Assembly: GCF_002224285.1 (NCBI RefSeq)
Contig: NZ_CP022436.1
Coordinates: 1,364,001 to 1,428,000, forward strand
DNA length: 64,000 nt
Source: Arthrobacter sp. YN
GTDB lineage: Bacteria; Actinomycetota; Actinomycetes; Actinomycetales; Micrococcaceae
Direction of reading: 5' to 3'
Below are positions 1-8,684 of the stretch, piece after piece (within the stretch, counting starts at the first letter, position 1; the number at the start of each line of letters is the position of its first letter). The notes beneath the pieces were generated by a model, which worked only from the letters and a program-made list of their open reading frames with translations, searched no databases and was not told the DNA's origin. The position numbers were made by a program, and so were the translations under genes.

Positions 1-1170
1 CAGCAGCACCAGTTCGGCGCCTTCGAGGGCGCGTTTGGTGTCGGCTTCGAAGCGGATTTGCGGGTAGCGGATCCAGGCGTTGTTGATGGCTTTGGGGTCG
101 GTGACGGTGACGTGAGCGCCCGCGGCAGCGAGTTGTTGGGCGACGTCCAGGGCGGGGGAGTCGCGGATGTCGTCGGTGTCGGGCTTGAACGCTGCGCCCA
201 GGATGGTCACCGTGCGGCCGGACAGGAAGCCGCGGCACATCTCGCGGGCAACCTCCACAGCGCGGGAACGCTGGTCCAGGTTCACCGAATCAACCAGGGC
301 CATCCACTCGTCCACGGACGGGACGGACAGCTCGCGGGCCTGCGCACGGAACGACCGGATGTCCTTGGGCAGGCAGCCGCCACCGAACCCGAGCCCGGCG
401 TGCAGGTATCGATTGCCGATGCGTGGGTCCAGGCCCATCGCCTCGCTGAGCTCGCTCACGTCAGCGCCCGACGCGTCGCACAGCTCTGCCATCGCGTTGA
501 TGAAGCTGACCTTGGTGGCCAGGAACGCGTTCGACGCCGACTTGATGAGTTCCGCGGTCGCGAAATTGCAGACGAGCCGCGGGATGCCGGCGCTGATGAG
601 CGGCTCGTACACGGCATCCAGCACCGCGGTGACCGGGGCGCCGGCAGCGGCGCCCTTGCCGCCCGGGACGCCGTAAACCAGACGATCGGGAACCAACGAA
701 TCCTTGACCGCCGTGCCCTGGCGCAGGAACTCTGGGTTCCAGCCGAGCAGTACGTCGGAGCGTCGGGCCAGGACCGCGCGGAGCGTTTCCACCGTGCCTA
801 CCGGCACCGTCGATTTACCCACGACGGCGGCACCCTTGGCCAGGTGCGGCAGGAGGCTCTTCGTAGCGCCCATGAGGTAGGAGAGGTCGGCCGTGTCAGA
901 GGTCTTGGACTGCGGGGTACCCACGCAGAGGAAGTGCACCTGGGCATCGCCAGCGGCGGAGAAATCGGTGGTGAACACGAGGCGGCCGGTGGTGCGGCCG
1001 TCCTGGAGGAGCTCGTCCAAACCCGGTTCATGGAACGGCGCCACAGCTTTGTTGAGCTGTTCAACCTTGGAGGAATCGACGTCGATGCCCACCACACTGT
1101 GGCCCATCGAAGCGAGCGTTGCTGCATGGACCGCGCCGAGGTAGCCGCAGCCGATCACGGAAATCTTCAT
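1..1170 (-). CDS. ugd: UDP-glucose 6-dehydrogenase, 3' end outside window
   Basis: Oxidises UDP-glucose to UDP-glucuronate in two NAD-dependent steps in the cytoplasm, supplying precursor for cell-surface glycans. The 390 codons present begin with a Rossmann nucleotide-binding motif (VIGCGYLG, residues 5-12). They carry the conserved TAELIKSASN helix with the catalytic Lys near 210, and the GFGGGCLPKD motif with the thiohemiacetal-forming Cys near 266. The reading frame is open to the window edge, so the last part of the UDP-binding domain is missing. The ATG overlaps the stop of the upstream glycosyltransferase as ATGA, which implies translational coupling and a shared role in envelope polysaccharide or glycolipid synthesis. 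Confidence 0.93.
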   Translation of the reverse strand, partial: MKISVIGCGYLGAVHAATLASMGHSVVGIDVDSSKVEQLNKAVAPFHEPGLDELLQDGRTTGRLVFTTDFSAAGDAQVHFLCVGTPQSKTSDTADLSYLMGATKSLLPHLAKGAAVVGKSTVPVGTVETLRAVLARRSDVLLGWNPEFLRQGTAVKDSLVPDRLVYGVPGGKGAAAGAPVTAVLDAVYEPLISAGIPRLVCNFATAELIKSASNAFLATKVSFINAMAELCDASGADVSELSEAMGLDPRIGNRYLHAGLGFGGGCLPKDIRSFRAQARELSVPSVDEWMALVDSVNLDQRSRAVEVAREMCRGFLSGRTVTILGAAFKPDTDDIRDSPALDVAQQLAAAGAHVTVTDPKAINNAWIRYPQIRFEADTKRALEGAELVLL

Positions 1171-2333
1171 GAAGAGGGTCCTTTGCTTGAGGTAAGTTCT
1201 GTGGGCCCGTTTTCGCGGGAGAAGGAGGCGATGACTTCGGTGTAGTGCCGGACCAGGTCGGCGCTGAGCACAGGCCACGTCCGCCCCTGGACCGAGGCGG
1301 TTGCTGCCGTTGCGAACGCGCGGCGCTTGGCGTCGTCGCCCATCAAGTCCTGGACGTAGTCCCTGAGTTGGCTGAGGTTTCCGGGCTCGTACAGCCAGCC
1401 GGTTCGGGAGTTTTCGACGAGGTCCAAGGGACCGCCGCGTCCAGTAGCCACGACAGGAACGCCCGATGCCATAGCTTCCTGGATGGTCTGGCAGAAGGTT
1501 TCAAACTCGCCGGGATGGACGAAGAGGTCAAAGCCCGCGACCGCCTCAGCCAGTGCATCCCCGCCGAGGAAACCCGTAAATACAGCGTCCGGCAGCGCAG
1601 CTTCAAGGGCCGCACGCTGCGGGCCGTCACCCACAATCACCAGCTTCGTGTTGGGCAGATCAGCCAGCACGGCAAGATCCTCCACCTGCTTTTCCACAGC
1701 GAGTCGGCCGACGTAGCCGAGGATCCGGTGACCGTCGGGCGCTACTGAGCTGCGCCACGCCGTCGAACGTTTGGCGGGGTTGAAGCGCGCGGTATCCACA
1801 CCGCGACGCCACATGTCCACGCGCAGGATGCCGCGTCCGCGCAACTGGTTCAGCGCGAACGTGGAGGGCACAAGGGTTCGTGTGGCCAGGAGGTGGATGT
1901 TGTCCACGCGGTTCCAGGCCCAGTTCTCCAGGAACGGCACGCCATAGCGGGCGGCGTAGCTGGGAACCTCGGTTTGGTAGATCGCCACAGTCGGGATGCC
2001 GAGTTGGTGGGCGGCCTGCACGGCGCGCCAGCCGAGGACGAACGGGGAGGCGAGATGAACAACATCGGGGGAGAAATCGGCAAGGATTCGCTTGACCCGA
2101 TTCACACCACCCAACGCAACCCGCACATTCGTGTAACCGGCCAGCGGCACCGAAGGAAGCCGGTGCACATACGCACCCTTCTCGACGCTCGAAACATCAG
2201 TGTCCGACGTCGACGGCGCGATCACCATCACCTCATCCCCGCGCTCCTGCAGATGCTCCAGCACCCGCAGGATGGAGTGGGTTACCCCATTCATCAATGG
2301 CAGGAATGATTCGGCGACGATTGCGATCCTCAC
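1167..2333 (-). CDS. GT4-family glycosyltransferase, MgtA/PimB-like
   Basis: A 388-residue GT-B fold glycosyltransferase with a GTG start. The N-terminal acceptor domain opens with RIAIVAESFLPLMNGVT, typical of actinobacterial GDP-mannose-dependent mannosyltransferases of the MgtA/PimB' group. The C-terminal donor domain has the GT4 pattern GEFETFCQTIQEAMASG (the E-x7-E motif), followed by a GGPLDLV segment. No signal peptide is visible, so it should act at the cytoplasmic membrane face. It is the first gene of a two-gene unit with ugd. The donor could be GDP-mannose or a UDP-sugar such as UDP-glucuronate from its partner; the sequence alone does not decide. Confidence 0.82.
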   Translation of the reverse strand: MRIAIVAESFLPLMNGVTHSILRVLEHLQERGDEVMVIAPSTSDTDVSSVEKGAYVHRLPSVPLAGYTNVRVALGGVNRVKRILADFSPDVVHLASPFVLGWRAVQAAHQLGIPTVAIYQTEVPSYAARYGVPFLENWAWNRVDNIHLLATRTLVPSTFALNQLRGRGILRVDMWRRGVDTARFNPAKRSTAWRSSVAPDGHRILGYVGRLAVEKQVEDLAVLADLPNTKLVIVGDGPQRAALEAALPDAVFTGFLGGDALAEAVAGFDLFVHPGEFETFCQTIQEAMASGVPVVATGRGGPLDLVENSRTGWLYEPGNLSQLRDYVQDLMGDDAKRRAFATAATASVQGRTWPVLSADLVRHYTEVIASFSRENGPTELTSSKGPSS

Positions 2334-2438
2334 GCTTTCAACGGTCGTCTGGGCGGTTGGCGGGGCGGGTTAGAACGGGTGGCCTGTGGAGGAAGAGTTG
2401 GTTAACAGGTGGTTCTCTGTTTTGTCCGAGCGCCCGCG

Positions 2439-2444
2439 TAGACT
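2439..2444 (+). promoter_or_regulatory. Candidate -10 box (TAGACT) of the first propeller gene
   Basis: TAGACT lies 46 nt before the ATG at 2491. An identical TAGACT lies 46 nt before the chosen start of the second paralogue (4403-4408), and both leaders end in a GGGGG ribosome-binding site. The matched layout makes this box more credible than its sequence alone. I see no convincing -35 element. Confidence 0.35.
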
Positions 2445-2490
2445 TCCGGTATCCGACGTGCTGGGCGTCGAAAGTTCTGGGGGTCTTGCC

Positions 2491-4386
2491 ATGGTTGCTG
2501 CTGGGGATAATTCGCGCGCGCTTGGGGGAGTAAACGTACGACGACGGCGCCGGGCAGCGGCGGGTATGGTCGCCGTCGGGTTGGGGCTGGCTCTGTTGTC
2601 CGGGCCTTTGAGCCTGAATGCTACGCCGGCTGTTGCTGATGCCGTGACTGATTTTGTTCCGGTCGGCGAACGCCCGGGGAATATCGCCGTCAACCCCGTG
2701 ACGAACAAGGCCTACGTGGCTTCCTTCGAAGGCGTTTCCGTCATCAATGGCGCCGTCGCCAGCGGCACCGTAAACACCGGTGACATGCCGTGGGACGTCG
2801 ACGTCAACACCGTCACCAACACGGTCTATGCAAGCCTGATCGGCGGAACAGTAGCAGTGGTGGACGGGGCCACGGAGCTCGTCAAAGCCTCAGTTACAGT
2901 GGGCGACCAGCCCTACACCGTGTCCGTTAACGAGACCACCAACAAGATCTATGTAGGCGTCAAAGGTGGCGTCACCATCGTTGACGGTGCCACCCTGGCC
3001 ACCACCTTCGTGCCGCTCTCCGGAGGAGCGCAGGACATCGTGGTGAACCCCGTGACGGGGAAGGCCTACGTCATTTCCAACGGAACCATCAAGGTCATTG
3101 GAGCCGGCGGCTTCGTGACGGGAACCATCGCCCCGAGCGGGAGCCCCATCCTCAGCGTGGCCGTGAACACTGTGACCAATAAGGTTTACGCGTCGACTGT
3201 TGCGAATCCGGGTTCCAAACTCCTGGTCATCGACGGAGCCAGCGACACTATCGACGCAACTCTCGCATCGTCCAGCCAACTCGGCCTCGTTGCTGCTAAC
3301 ACCGCCACCAACCGGATTTATGTTGCAGTGGACGGGCCGTCAACTGCTGGCGGTGTGAAGGTCTTCAACGGCTCAACCAACGCCGAGATCGCCACCATCG
3401 GGACGACTACCCGCGTCAACGAGCTAGTGGTCAACCCCACCAACAACAAGATCTACGCTGCCACTTACGGCGGCGGCACTACCGTCATCAACGGGCAAAA
3501 CAACACCAATTACACCGTGTACACAGGCAACGAGCCCGTAGCCGCAGGCGTCAACACCGCCACGGACAAGGTCTACGTGGTCAGTTACTTGCGGGCATCC
3601 GTGGGCATCATCGACGCAAACGTTGAGCCGCCGGTCAAGAACGACTTCAACGGTGACGGCTTTGCTGATGTCCTGGCCCGGGAAGCTTCGGGCGTGCTGT
3701 GGCTCTACCCCGGCGACGGCTCCGGTGGCTGGCTGCCTCGTGTCCAGGTGGGCCAAGGCTGGAACGTCATGAATGCCCTGATTGCTCCTGGCGACTTCAA
3801 CGGTGATGGCTACGCTGACGTCCTGGCACGTGACACCGGCGGGCTGCTCTGGCTCTACCGGGGCAACGGTGCGGGTGGATGGCTTGCCCGTGTTCAGGTC
3901 GGCATGGGGTGGTCCGGAATGACGGCCATTGAATCTGTAGGGGACTTCAACGGCGACTCCCATGTGGACATCGCAGCTCGAACGGCCTCGGGCGTGTTGA
4001 TGGTGTACCGGGGGAACGGCGCCGGCGGCTGGCTGTCTGCCATCCAAGTAGGCACGGGTTGGAACGGCATGTCCGAGATCACCGGCGTCGGCGACTTTAA
4101 CACCGACGGCGTCTCCGACCTCGTTGCCCGCGACAGCTCCGGCGCTCTCTGGCTCTACCCGCCGAATGGATACGGCAGCTGGCAGCAGCAGCGCGTCATC
4201 GGGCAGGGCTGGAACGTCATGAACTCCCTGGTTGGCCCGGGTGACTTCAACGGCGACGGAAATGCCGACATCCTGGCCCGGAACGCCGCCGGCGAGCTGT
4301 GGCTGTACGCCGGCAGTGGGGGCGCGGCATGGCCCACGGCTTCCCGCGTTGGCACGGGGTGGGGCGGGATGACGGCGATTCTGTAG
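2491..4386 (+). CDS. Secreted YVTN beta-propeller / VCBS repeat protein (paralogue 1)
   Basis: The 631-residue protein has an Arg-rich n-region, a hydrophobic stretch and an AVADA signal-peptidase site, so it should be exported. The mature N-terminal half has about eight propeller repeats of the form 'VNPVTNKAYV' (the YVTN family). The C-terminal half has five repeats of about 50 residues with the calcium-loop signature DFNGDGxADVLARD followed by LWLYPGxGxGGW and GWNxM, as in FG-GAP/VCBS repeats. The ATG at 2491 is preferred over an in-frame start at 2386 because it follows a GGGGG ribosome-binding site and begins the signal peptide. It is the first of two adjacent paralogues. Ligand and function are unknown; binding of surface glycans or proteins is inference. 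Confidence 0.85.
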   Translation: MVAAGDNSRALGGVNVRRRRRAAAGMVAVGLGLALLSGPLSLNATPAVADAVTDFVPVGERPGNIAVNPVTNKAYVASFEGVSVINGAVASGTVNTGDMPWDVDVNTVTNTVYASLIGGTVAVVDGATELVKASVTVGDQPYTVSVNETTNKIYVGVKGGVTIVDGATLATTFVPLSGGAQDIVVNPVTGKAYVISNGTIKVIGAGGFVTGTIAPSGSPILSVAVNTVTNKVYASTVANPGSKLLVIDGASDTIDATLASSSQLGLVAANTATNRIYVAVDGPSTAGGVKVFNGSTNAEIATIGTTTRVNELVVNPTNNKIYAATYGGGTTVINGQNNTNYTVYTGNEPVAAGVNTATDKVYVVSYLRASVGIIDANVEPPVKNDFNGDGFADVLAREASGVLWLYPGDGSGGWLPRVQVGQGWNVMNALIAPGDFNGDGYADVLARDTGGLLWLYRGNGAGGWLARVQVGMGWSGMTAIESVGDFNGDSHVDIAARTASGVLMVYRGNGAGGWLSAIQVGTGWNGMSEITGVGDFNTDGVSDLVARDSSGALWLYPPNGYGSWQQQRVIGQGWNVMNSLVGPGDFNGDGNADILARNAAGELWLYAGSGGAAWPTASRVGTGWGGMTAIL

Positions 4387-4402
4387 TTCACATCACAGGC
4401 TG

Positions 4403-4408
4403 TAGACT
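4403..4408 (+). promoter_or_regulatory. Candidate -10 box (TAGACT) of the second propeller gene
   Basis: This repeats the TAGACT and leader layout found before the first paralogue, starting just 17 nt after that gene's stop. It suggests that the duplication copied the promoter and that the second gene can be transcribed independently. It is supported by matching layout only. Confidence 0.35.
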
Positions 4409-4454
4409 CCGCTCATCGACGCGGCAGTCGCGTCTCATTTTCTTGGGGGTCCCC

Positions 4455-6338
4455 TTGGGTTCTGTCGCGTCCGGTTCTGCTGTGTCCGGGTTGAAGAAGT
4501 TGGGTCGAAAGCGTGCGACGGCGGCTCTTGCCGTTGTGGGTGCGCTGGCCGTTTCGTTGTTGGTCGGGTCGCCTGCGAAGGCTGACTCGACGTCGTTTGA
4601 TATCGCCGTGGGTACAGCGCCAAATGACATTGCTGTGGCCGGCAACGGGGATGTCTATGTGGCTACCAGCAGTGGGGTCTCTGTCATTGATGCCGATACT
4701 CGAAAGGTGACCACAGTCGACGTCGGGGGCGTCGCCCAAGGTGTAGCGACCCTCGGAAGCAGCACCGCCTATGTCAGCGTTGCCGGCAAAGCCGGTGCCG
4801 ATGGATCGATAGCCATCGTTGAGGGGGCGACGCTTGCCGGCAAAGTCAAAACCGGGCCTGATCCCCGCCTCGTGGCGGTCAACCAAGTCACATGGAAGGT
4901 CTATGCCGCGTATGGAAACGGCATTACTGTCATCGACCCATGGACTGGACATTCAACTGTGGACATTCCGTACTACACCGCGACTCCGCGGAGCGTTGTA
5001 GTTGATTCCTCAAAGAATAGGGTCTTTGTAACTACCGACGGTGTCCACACCATTATCGATGGACAGACGAATGAGAAGACCGTCTACGTTTCTGGTGCGG
5101 GAAATGTTGTCAATCACGCCATCAACACTCGAACCAACGCTGTGTATCAAACTCTCGTGGGGACCTCGTACAGCGAAGTCGGGCGCGTTGATGAGTCCAA
5201 CCACGCAGTCAACACGTTTCGCGGAAGTGAAAAATTCGGGAAGCTCGCAATCGACTACTGGACGGACACCCTCTATGTAGAAGCGTTGGGTGCGGCGGGC
5301 AACTCTTCGATTCTTCTCATCAACCCTGCATCAGCTACCAAGATCGCCCAAGTCAGCTTGCCAAGCCGGCCCACCGCATTGGCAGTGGATTCCACGCGCC
5401 ACCGAACATACGCAACGTTGGGCGGCGGAGGTGTATCCGTCATCGACTCCTCCAACACCTCCACTGTGGTTCGAACTGGAGCTCAACCGGTAGCCGTGGC
5501 CGTCCACGAGTACACAGGTACGGCGTACGTGGCTAACAAGGGAAGTTCTTCAGTAACCGTCCTTGATCCCGCCGATCCTTTGCCGGTGAAGAACGACTTC
5601 AACGGCGACCGGGCCGCTGACGTGCTGGCCCGTGATGGTTCCGGCGTGCTGTGGCTCTATCCAGGTGACGGTGCAGCCGGATGGCTCGACCGGCGGCAGG
5701 TCGGTCAGGGCTGGAACGTCATGACGGCCATCGTGGCTCCGGGCGACTTCAACGGCGACGGGCACTCCGACATACTTGCCCGGGATACGTCTGGCGTTTT
5801 GTGGTTGTACGGGGGAAACAGTTCCGGCGGGTGGATGCCGCGCGTGCAAGTTGGTGCCGGTTGGAACGCTATGTCGGCGATCACCGGAGTTGGCGATTTC
5901 GGCGGGGATGGTCATCTTGACGTTGCTGCCCGCGACTCCGGCGGCACCCTGTGGCTCTACCCCGGAAATGGAAAGGGTGGCTGGATGCCTCGGGTGCAGA
6001 TTGGCTCTGGGTGGTCATCAATGCCCGACATCGTGGGCGTCGGTGACTTCAACACCGACGGGGCTTCGGACGTTATGGCACGGGATTCAGCTGGTCGTCT
6101 CTGGCTCTACCCCGGCAACGGTGCAGGCGGCTGGTTGCCTCAGGTCCAATATGGTCAGGGTTGGAACGGCATGACGGCACTTTTCGCGACAGGTGACTTC
6201 AGCGGTGATCGAAAAGCCGACATCATGGCGCGGGATTCGTCCGGCGCATTGTGGCTCTTCTCCGGCAGTGGCGGTGCCAAATGGCCCATTGGGAGTGTCA
6301 TTGGCCAGGGCTGGAACGGCATGACTGCGATTCTTTGA
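4455..6338 (+). CDS. Secreted YVTN beta-propeller / VCBS repeat protein (paralogue 2)
   Basis: I place the start at TTG 4455: no ATG is available after the previous gene, GGGGG lies 5 nt upstream, and the TAGACT-to-start distance then equals that of the paralogue. The 627-residue product has a signal peptide (KKLGRKRAT, hydrophobic core, SPAKADS). A propeller region follows that is clearly diverged from paralogue 1. Five C-terminal DFNGD-type repeats follow, and both proteins end in GWxGMTAIL. The conserved C-terminal half and variable propeller suggest a shared display or anchoring module with different binding heads, which is inference. No sortase motif or membrane anchor is visible. Confidence 0.83.
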   Translation: MGSVASGSAVSGLKKLGRKRATAALAVVGALAVSLLVGSPAKADSTSFDIAVGTAPNDIAVAGNGDVYVATSSGVSVIDADTRKVTTVDVGGVAQGVATLGSSTAYVSVAGKAGADGSIAIVEGATLAGKVKTGPDPRLVAVNQVTWKVYAAYGNGITVIDPWTGHSTVDIPYYTATPRSVVVDSSKNRVFVTTDGVHTIIDGQTNEKTVYVSGAGNVVNHAINTRTNAVYQTLVGTSYSEVGRVDESNHAVNTFRGSEKFGKLAIDYWTDTLYVEALGAAGNSSILLINPASATKIAQVSLPSRPTALAVDSTRHRTYATLGGGGVSVIDSSNTSTVVRTGAQPVAVAVHEYTGTAYVANKGSSSVTVLDPADPLPVKNDFNGDRAADVLARDGSGVLWLYPGDGAAGWLDRRQVGQGWNVMTAIVAPGDFNGDGHSDILARDTSGVLWLYGGNSSGGWMPRVQVGAGWNAMSAITGVGDFGGDGHLDVAARDSGGTLWLYPGNGKGGWMPRVQIGSGWSSMPDIVGVGDFNTDGASDVMARDSAGRLWLYPGNGAGGWLPQVQYGQGWNGMTALFATGDFSGDRKADIMARDSSGALWLFSGSGGAKWPIGSVIGQGWNGMTAIL

Positions 6339-6350
6339 GGTAAGAGGAAA

Positions 6351-6381
6351 ACCCCCGGCCGCGATTCACGCTGCCGGGGGT
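6351..6381 (-). terminator. Rho-independent terminator between convergent genes
   Basis: The 9-bp stem ACCCCCGGC/GCCGGGGGT has a 13-nt loop. Read on the minus strand, the stem is followed by TTTTCC, so it best serves the leftward gene ending at 6397. It can also block rightward transcription from the propeller genes. Confidence 0.75.
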
Positions 6382-6396
6382 CTGCCGTTCCATAAT

Positions 6397-7290
6397 CTAC
6401 TTCGTGGCTACAAAGACTTTGTCGCCGAACATTCCCGCCCGAACTGCCAGCACGCCTTGTCCAGCGGTCGCAGTGGGGACCTCAAAAGCCTTGTTTCCTG
6501 TCGCGGTAGCGCCCTTGTACAGCGTGCTCATGTTGTCGATTGATTCGGGGGCAACTGTAAAGGATTTGGTGCCGTCGACAGTATTTCCGTCGGAAGTGAC
6601 ATAGTCGACTGAAACGAAGACCGGCATTTGACCGTTGGCATCTTCACCTGTGTAGGTCGCCGAGTAATTGACCAGGATGTACTCCGAGCCGGCAACCGGT
6701 GCTTTGTTGAATTGATTGGCGGCCACTACTGCGTCCGTTGCGGCCAGCGTGACCGAGTTAATGACAACGCGCCAATCCTTTGACTCGATGACCGAGCCGA
6801 TGGGATATGGGTTTTCTCGAGTTCCGGCATTCGCAGCTGTGTCGGTTTTGGCTCCGCTGTCAGTGGCTCCATCCTTGGAAGGCTCTACAACTGTCGTATC
6901 GCCGCTGCCAAAGGAGTTGTCAAATGAGGTCGCCACAACGGCAGTAAAGACGACCACTCCAACAACCGTGCCGACTACGGACGTGATCAGAGCTGTGACT
7001 CCCATCCATTTGGCTTTGTCCTTCAGGAAAAGGGAGACGATAGCCAAGATGAATGCGATGGGCAGCAAGACCCAGCCGACTATCAGGGCGCCTGGAACGC
7101 AAGCAAAAATAAACCCGAGCACGGCTGTTATGAGCGCAATAAGGCCGACCACGTTTAGCTGTTTCTTCGTATTCGTCGGCGGTGCGGGGAGGTTGTATGG
7201 CGGGGCACCTGTGCCTTGCGCATACTGAGGTTGTTGGGGATGAGGGTAAGGCTGCTGTGAGCCGTCCCCCGGAAGCTCTGGAGTTGTCAT
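6397..7290 (-). CDS. Membrane protein with DUF4190-like helices and DUF4352-like domain
   Basis: The 297-residue protein has a Pro/Gln/Tyr-rich cytoplasmic tail (residues 1-40). Two or three transmembrane helices follow (about 48-80 and 92-122). An extracellular region begins with a Ser/Thr/Asp-rich linker and continues as a beta-rich domain resembling DUF4352, the Ig-like fold often attached to actinobacterial membrane proteins and lipoproteins (ENPYPIGSVIESKDWRV). Function is unknown. It stands alone between the propeller genes and the regulator at 7465, with a terminator immediately downstream. Confidence 0.75.
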   Translation of the reverse strand: MTTPELPGDGSQQPYPHPQQPQYAQGTGAPPYNLPAPPTNTKKQLNVVGLIALITAVLGFIFACVPGALIVGWVLLPIAFILAIVSLFLKDKAKWMGVTALITSVVGTVVGVVVFTAVVATSFDNSFGSGDTTVVEPSKDGATDSGAKTDTAANAGTRENPYPIGSVIESKDWRVVINSVTLAATDAVVAANQFNKAPVAGSEYILVNYSATYTGEDANGQMPVFVSVDYVTSDGNTVDGTKSFTVAPESIDNMSTLYKGATATGNKAFEVPTATAGQGVLAVRAGMFGDKVFVATK

Positions 7291-7464
7291 GGCATCACTA
7301 TTGCAGAGCCAAACACTTTAGGCACGATTCCATAAATTGCGTTTCAATAACTTAGTGCTACGAGTCCTTTTCCTTATGTGATGCCCGGCTTCCATTTATA
7401 CTGCAAAAGGATTGTGTTCTCGTTTCTCGAAGCTTGAGTCTCACGGTCGCCTGATTCAGGGACG

Positions 7465-7896
7465 TTAGGCATCGTCACCCCGCGCCCGCTTCAGATCCTT
7501 CCGCAACCCACGGTTATCGGCCCGTAACTCCCGGTTGTCGTCAACCAGCCCGCGGTTGTCCTCCGTCAGCCCCCGATTCTCCGCCTCCAGTTCAAGCACC
7601 AGCTTCACTCCGGCCAGGTTCAAGCCTTCATCCAGCAACACGCCGATCCTTCGAAGGGTCGCAAGGTTGCTCTCGCTGTAGCGCCGGGTGCCGCCGTCGG
7701 TTCTTTCCGGAGTGAGTAGCCCTTTGCGCTCGTACTGCCTGATGTTCTGCTGCCCCGTGCCGACCAGTTCCGCCGCCACCGAGATTGCATAGATTCCGCG
7801 GGCGTCCCGGCCACCATCAGAGGTGCCGTCCGCCCCGGAAGCAGCCAAGCCGCCGTCGTACTCTTCAGCGGCAGTCGTGCCATCCGAAGCTGCCAT
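7465..7896 (-). CDS. MerR-family regulator, HspR-like
   Basis: The 143-residue regulator has an Ala/Gly/Asp-rich lead of about 37 residues. A MerR winged helix follows (YAISVAAELVGTGQQNIRQYERKGLL, then TRRYSESNLATLRRI). The C-terminal coiled coil is built from near-repeats of 'DNRGL/DNREL'. Binding by QNIRQYE and RRYS resembles HspR, the actinobacterial heat-shock repressor. The ATG at 7896 is preceded by GGAGG, better than the adjacent upstream TTG. It is divergent from hsp20, so repression of the Hsp20 cassette and of itself is the natural inference. No Cys-based metal or effector site is seen. Confidence 0.8.
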   Translation of the reverse strand: MAASDGTTAAEEYDGGLAASGADGTSDGGRDARGIYAISVAAELVGTGQQNIRQYERKGLLTPERTDGGTRRYSESNLATLRRIGVLLDEGLNLAGVKLVLELEAENRGLTEDNRGLVDDNRELRADNRGLRKDLKRARGDDA

Positions 7897-8038
7897 CAAA
7901 GACCTCCAAAATTCTTCCGAACAAGTACTTGCATCTACTCTGTCACCGGTGTTATAAAAAATCTATACCAGCTGATATAGATCAAGAAGCTGGTACGAAC
8001 AACAGAATCAGCATCAAGATCAAAGGAGTGAGAACCAA
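7897..8038. promoter_or_regulatory. Divergent promoter region with inverted repeats
   Basis: This 142-bp region separates the MerR-type gene from hsp20 and is AT-richer than its flanks. It contains the inverted repeat ATCTATA (7961-7967)/TATAGAT (7976-7982) and the short palindrome CAAGTACTTG near 7921-7930. Either could be the regulator's operator. Neither matches the HAIR sequence bound by classical HspR. Confidence 0.45.
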
Positions 8039-8461
8039 ATGCTGATGCGCACTGACCCGTTCCGCGAATTCGACAGGCTCGCCCAACAGGTTTTTGGCAC
8101 AACAGCACGCCCGGCCGGAATGCCGATGGATGCATGGCAGGAGGACGGACAATTTGTTGTTGCCTTCGACTTGCCAGGGGTCGATCCGGAGACCGTGGAT
8201 CTGGATGTTGAACGGAATGTCCTCACGGTCAAGGCCGAACGCAAGTCGCCCGCGGGTGAGAACACCGAGATGATCGCCGCCGAACGCCCCCAAGGTGTCT
8301 TCAGCCGCCAGCTCATCCTCGGCGACACCCTGGATACCGACGGCATCCAGGCCAACTATGACGCCGGTGTCCTGACACTCCGGATCCCCGTCGCCGAGAA
8401 GGCCAAGCCGCGGCGCATCGAGATCACCTCCAGCGGGCAGAGGCAGGAGATCAACGCCTGA
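8039..8461 (+). CDS. Small heat-shock protein, Hsp20/alpha-crystallin family
   Basis: The 140-residue ATP-independent holdase chaperone of the cytoplasm has an alpha-crystallin domain spanning about residues 30-127 ([25 protein letters not shown] ... [14 protein letters not shown]). It includes the conserved GVL motif and ends in a short polar tail. AAGGAG lies 10 nt before the ATG. It is the first gene of a rightward set with a J-domain protein and a 125-residue partner, divergent from a MerR-type regulator. Length is normal for the family. Confidence 0.93.
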   Translation: MLMRTDPFREFDRLAQQVFGTTARPAGMPMDAWQEDGQFVVAFDLPGVDPETVDLDVERNVLTVKAERKSPAGENTEMIAAERPQGVFSRQLILGDTLDTDGIQANYDAGVLTLRIPVAEKAKPRRIEITSSGQRQEINA

Positions 8462-8625
8462 TCCCGTCCGTCCGCTGGAAGGCTCACCCGGGGTGGTTGA
8501 CCAGCGGACGCCGGACCGGGAACGACAGAAGCGGCCGCATCGGAATAGTTGGGCGCAGGCTTCGCGCCACGTCACAGCGTTTATCAGCGCACAAGAAAGC
8601 GGCCCCCGACGTCGACTCCCGAGTG

Positions 8626-8652
8626 ATGGCCCCCGGTTCAGCCGGGGGCCAT
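8626..8652 (+). terminator. Perfect hairpin between hsp20 and the J-domain gene
   Basis: An 11-bp perfect stem (ATGGCCCCCGG/CCGGGGGCCAT) has a 5-nt loop and no following T-tract. It may be an attenuator, RNA-stabilising element or factor-dependent terminator that lowers expression of the J-domain gene relative to hsp20. It starts about 165 nt after the hsp20 stop. Confidence 0.5.
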
Positions 8653-8684
8653 CTCCAAATCCGCAGCAGAAACCGGAACCAGCA

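Noticed and set aside
58..1245. A 395-codon plus-strand frame at the window start
   Set aside because: The minus strand encodes UDP-glucose dehydrogenase with intact Rossmann and Cys motifs.
7921..7930. CAAGTACTTG as a classical HAIR/HspR site
   Set aside because: The known site is CTTGAGT-N7-ACTCAAG; this short palindrome does not match, so only a general operator is proposed.
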